NCBI GenBank assembly: GCA_030432015.1 | Contig: JAUIHJ010000071.1 | Span: 1 to 16,599 of the forward strand | DNA: 16,599 nucleotides | Origin: a bacterium | GTDB taxonomy: Bacteria; Planctomycetota; Planctomycetia; Pirellulales; Pirellulaceae | Direction of reading: 5' to 3' | In this document: one piece after another, positions 13,821-16,599 of the stretch | Layout: each line of letters opens with the position of its first letter | Numbering within the stretch: the first letter of the stretch is position 1 | The notes under the pieces: model-generated | What the model was told of the DNA's origin: nothing | Seen by the model: the letters and a program-made list of their open reading frames with translations, nothing else | The model's database searches: none | Program-made: the position numbers and the translations under genes

Positions 13821-15370
13821 AAAGGAATCAGCCCATGTTTCTTGGGTGGACGCGTCTCGCTCTTGGTTAACGTATTTCTCAAGGCCAAGGAGACCACACT
13901 CCGGGTCGACGCCGGTGAAATAATATCGGTGACCATTCCATGGGATGCGGCCATGTACGGCGAGGCAAATCGATCGCGGTATTCGTCGATGAACTGTTTG
14001 CGCATGGCCGCCTTGTCTTCTGCTGCGGCAATTTCCTTGCGGTAGAGCACGTTGACGGCGCCGTCCGCACCCATGACCGCAATCTCCGCCGTTGGCCAGG
14101 CAAAGACCATGTCTGCTTTCAAGTCGCGGCTGCACATCGCCAGATAGGATCCACCATAGGCCTTGCGGATAATGACCGTAATCTTGGGCACCGTCGCGGC
14201 CGCGTAGGCGAACAGCATCTTCGCACCGTGCCGGATGATCCCGCCTTGCTCCTGAGCCACGCCGGGAAGGAAACCGGGCACGTCCACCAGCGTCAGAATC
14301 GGGAAGTTAAACGCATTGCAAAAGCGAATAAATCGAGCGCCCTTGTCCGACGCATCGATGTCGAGCGTGCCCGCCTTCACGTTCGGTTGATTGGCGATAA
14401 TCCCGACCGCCACGCCATCCACGCGCCCAAAACCAATGATGATGTTCGGAGCGAAGTCGCGATGAACCTCGAGAAAGCAGTCCGGGTCGACGATCCGATG
14501 AATCACGTCGTACATGTTCATCGTGCCCATTGGATCCTCGGGTACGATTTCGTTCATCGAATCGTCCGGATCGAGGCAGATTTCATCGGTCGGCAGATGC
14601 GGCGGGTTCTCGACATTATTCGGCGGCAGGTACGATAGCAATTCCATCGCGATCTGAATCGCATGCTGGTCGGACTCGGCCACAAAATGGACATTTCCAC
14701 TGATGCTCGCGTTGGCCTTCGCACTGCCGATCTCTTCCATCGTGCAATCGACGCCGGTTGCCGCCTTGATGACCTGCGGACCGCAGATAAACATGTTCGC
14801 GTTTTCGCGGGTCATGATCAAAAAGTCCATCAACGCAGGCGAATAGGCCGCACCTCCCGCACAGTTGCCGGCAATCACGCCGATCTGTGGGACGCATCCC
14901 GATAGCAACACGTTGCGGTAGAAGACCTGGCCGTACCCCGAAAGAGACTCGACGCCTTCCTGGATTCGAGCTCCGCCCGAATCATTGACCGCCACCAAAG
15001 GCATACCCCCTTCCAGGGCATAGTCCATGATGTCACAGATCTTCTTGGAATGACGCTGGCCGAGTGCCCCGCCACCGACCGTTGCGTCTTGGCTGTAGGA
15101 AGCGACGGGCCGGCCATTGACCCGGCCGACACCTGTCACGACGCCATCGCAGGGCAGCGGCTTGTTTTCCATCCCGAAGTCATGACAGGAGTGCTCGACA
15201 TGCATACCCCATTCTTGAAAGGTATGCGCATCAAAGAGGATCGCCAGACGCTCCCGCGCGGAGAGGAGTCCTTTCTCGCGCCGCTTGGCATGGCGACTTT
15301 CCCCGCCACCCTGCTCCAGGGAGTGTTGGCGTCCCGCTAAGTCTTGTAATAGTTCTGGTCGAATGCTCAT
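13817..15370 (-). CDS. mmdA: Methylmalonyl-CoA decarboxylase alpha subunit (carboxyltransferase, MmdA-like)
   Basis: This 517-residue protein has the PccB/MmdA carboxyltransferase fold. In the pump it moves the carboxyl group of methylmalonyl-CoA onto the biotin carrier. N-terminal half: SARERLAILFD (37-47), EHSCHDFGM (59-67), NDSGGARIQEGVESL (129-143), AGGAAYSPA (171-179). C-terminal half: IIANQPNVKAGTLD (324-337), LVDVPGFLPG (361-370), RKAYGGSYLAM (402-412), AEIAVMGADGAVN (428-440), ending KKHGLIPL. Length fits MmdA and not the longer glutaconyl-CoA enzyme (about 590). It is a paralogue of the PccB encoded on the plus strand but clearly diverged. The start ATG 15370 overlaps the P450 stop (15367-15370). 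The downstream biotin carrier, small membrane subunit and beta subunit give the function. As isolated sequence it could equally be called an acyl-CoA carboxylase beta subunit. Confidence 0.9.
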   Translation of the reverse strand: MSIRPELLQDLAGRQHSLEQGGGESRHAKRREKGLLSARERLAILFDAHTFQEWGMHVEHSCHDFGMENKPLPCDGVVTGVGRVNGRPVASYSQDATVGGGALGQRHSKKICDIMDYALEGGMPLVAVNDSGGARIQEGVESLSGYGQVFYRNVLLSGCVPQIGVIAGNCAGGAAYSPALMDFLIMTRENANMFICGPQVIKAATGVDCTMEEIGSAKANASISGNVHFVAESDQHAIQIAMELLSYLPPNNVENPPHLPTDEICLDPDDSMNEIVPEDPMGTMNMYDVIHRIVDPDCFLEVHRDFAPNIIIGFGRVDGVAVGIIANQPNVKAGTLDIDASDKGARFIRFCNAFNFPILTLVDVPGFLPGVAQEQGGIIRHGAKMLFAYAAATVPKITVIIRKAYGGSYLAMCSRDLKADMVFAWPTAEIAVMGADGAVNVLYRKEIAAAEDKAAMRKQFIDEYRDRFASPYMAASHGMVTDIISPASTRSVVSLALRNTLTKSETRPPKKHGLIPL

Positions 15371-16599
15371 CGCGTCGCGCCGTCCCGCGCCGTGAAGCGG
15401 AGTCGGATGCCATTTTTCGGGTGCAGTGAGATCTTGGGTTCCAATTCTGGCTCTCCCTGATCAGAAGCAATTCTCAGGCCGGAGCGACGAAAAATGGTCG
15501 CCAGCCCCAGAACGCCTGTCAGCAAGGCCAATCCTCCGCCAATACATGCGCGCGGTCCGGCCCCGAACGGGATAAACGCGCCACGATGGATCGAATCCCG
15601 AGATTCAGACGAGAATCGCTCCGGGCGAAACTCGAGCGGCTCGTCGAACCATCTGGCGTCGCGATGGGTGATGAAGGGAATCAGGTGAATGTGTGCACCG
15701 GCAGGAAGTCGGTGACCGCCGATGTCGACCGCGCGGGTCGCTTGCCGGGACGTCGTATAGGCGGGTGGGAACAGCCGCATCGCCTCTTCGAACACCATCT
15801 GCGTATACGCCAGGCGGGGCATGTCGTCGGCGCGCGGTTTTCGACCACCCAGGACCCGATCAACTTCCTCGCATACCCGGCGTTGTGCCTCCGGATGCTT
15901 GGCCAGCAAATACGCCGCCCAGGTTAGGGCGGTCGCCGTCGTCCCGGCCCCGCCTGCCAGCATGATCATCACTTCGTCTTGGGCTTGTTGCGCGTGCGTG
16001 TCGTCGCCAGGACCGCTGGCTGCGATCAGGGCATCTAACATATCATTGCGGCGCCCGGCCTCGCGGCGGCGTTCGTCGAGCAAGCCGGCGATGACGCTGC
16101 GCAAGAACTCGATCGACTCGGAAAATGCCGCAGGCTGCGGGCGGCGAACCGAGCGAGATGCGCCGGCCCGGACATTGGAGCGGGCTGTGAAATCCGGATA
16201 GACCAGCTTCTGCAACGTCGCCACCTCGGCCACAAAGCGGTCTGCGACGCCGGATAGATCCGCGCCGAACAGCACTTCGGCGGTGGTGACCAGCGTCATT
16301 CGATTGAAGGCGACAGAAATATCAAATTCCCGGTCGACATGCCTGTCCAGCAGCGCATCGACGTGATCGACGATCGTGCCAGCGTAGTCCGGCAGTCGCC
16401 GAGGATGAAAGGCTGGCTGCAGCAGGGCGCGTTGGCGGGCCCATGATTCACCTTCATTAAGCAGCAAGCTGTTGCCGAGAACGCGACCCAAGACATGCTT
16501 GAGCCGGTCTGTCTTACGGAACGACTTCGACTTGGTAACCAGGATCTCCTGGATCTGATCCGGATGCGTGAATTGGTAAGTCGGGACGAGCCCCACACG
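15367..16599 (-). CDS. Cytochrome P450 (N-terminus beyond the window)
   Basis: About 410 residues are present; the frame stays open to the window edge, and roughly 40 N-terminal residues are probably missing. Motifs (numbered from the codon at 16596): WARQR (52-56, C-helix WxxxR contacting heme), EEAMR (270-274, ExxR), FRPERF (323-328), and the heme loop FGAGPRACIGGG (344-355) with cysteine ligand C351. A P450 monooxygenase needs separate redox partners, none of which is encoded here. The I-helix reads MLAGGAGTTATALTW (212-226), whereas most P450s have AGxE/DTT: the acidic residue of the acid-alcohol pair is missing and one residue seems inserted, although the threonines remain. Its stop overlaps the mmdA start by 4 bp (ATGA), so it is coupled to the sodium-pump genes. 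Substrate is unknown; the sequence looks like a soluble CYP102/CYP4-related bacterial form. Confidence 0.94.
   Translation of the reverse strand, partial: RVGLVPTYQFTHPDQIQEILVTKSKSFRKTDRLKHVLGRVLGNSLLLNEGESWARQRALLQPAFHPRRLPDYAGTIVDHVDALLDRHVDREFDISVAFNRMTLVTTAEVLFGADLSGVADRFVAEVATLQKLVYPDFTARSNVRAGASRSVRRPQPAAFSESIEFLRSVIAGLLDERRREAGRRNDMLDALIAASGPGDDTHAQQAQDEVMIMLAGGAGTTATALTWAAYLLAKHPEAQRRVCEEVDRVLGGRKPRADDMPRLAYTQMVFEEAMRLFPPAYTTSRQATRAVDIGGHRLPAGAHIHLIPFITHRDARWFDEPLEFRPERFSSESRDSIHRGAFIPFGAGPRACIGGGLALLTGVLGLATIFRRSGLRIASDQGEPELEPKISLHPKNGIRLRFTARDGATR

Noticed and set aside
13940..14638. 232-codon plus-strand open frame opposite mmdA
   Set aside because: Antisense shadow of the carboxyltransferase, no motif of its own.

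Overview
The window reads as a high-GC bacterial chromosome, most probably a planctomycete. The strongest clue is a DUF1559 protein: a type IV prepilin-like leader followed by the C-terminal HPGGV...DGSV motif. It sits directly upstream of a small lipoprotein with a VTGTVNFNGQPL-type domain, a pairing that is highly expanded in Planctomycetes. No rRNA, tRNA, CRISPR array or mobile element was seen.

Region 1 (1-7186, + strand) is a compact gene run. It holds the C-terminus of a probable pyruvate:ferredoxin oxidoreductase, a dihydroorotate dehydrogenase-like flavoprotein coupled to it by an ATGA overlap, and a class III-type PHA synthase with an N-terminal extension resembling its PhaE partner. 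The beta (PccB) and alpha (PccA, biotin carboxylase plus biotin carrier) subunits of propionyl-CoA carboxylase follow, then a crotonase-fold protein closest to methylmalonyl-CoA decarboxylase ScpB. The common theme is pyruvate/acetyl-CoA/propionyl-CoA flux and storage polymer.

Region 2 (7204-10522) holds class I fructose-1,6-bisphosphatase on the minus strand, a 744-bp stretch with no convincing gene but strong GC-rich inverted repeats, and then the DUF1559 protein and the lipoprotein on the plus strand.

Region 3 (10669-16599, - strand, read right to left) is a second compact gene run. It holds a cytochrome P450 cut by the window end, a carboxyltransferase (MmdA-like), a biotin carrier with an Ala-rich linker made of four 15-bp repeats, an OadG/MmdD-like single-span subunit, the OadB/GcdB/MmdB-type sodium-pumping membrane subunit, and glucokinase. 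P450/MmdA and MmdA/biotin carrier are each joined by ATGA overlaps. The middle four genes make a complete Na+-translocating acyl-CoA decarboxylase, best read as methylmalonyl-CoA decarboxylase.

Taken together, the locus places an ATP-dependent propionyl-CoA carboxylase and a Na+-pumping methylmalonyl-CoA decarboxylase head to head, with a possible soluble decarboxylase as well. Propionyl-CoA could be carboxylated, methylmalonyl-CoA decarboxylated to build a sodium gradient, or acyl units diverted to PHA. The most unusual points are the PhaE-PhaC-like fusion, the P450 coupled to the sodium-pump genes, that P450's altered I-helix motif, and a missing active-site tyrosine in the ScpB-like enzyme.
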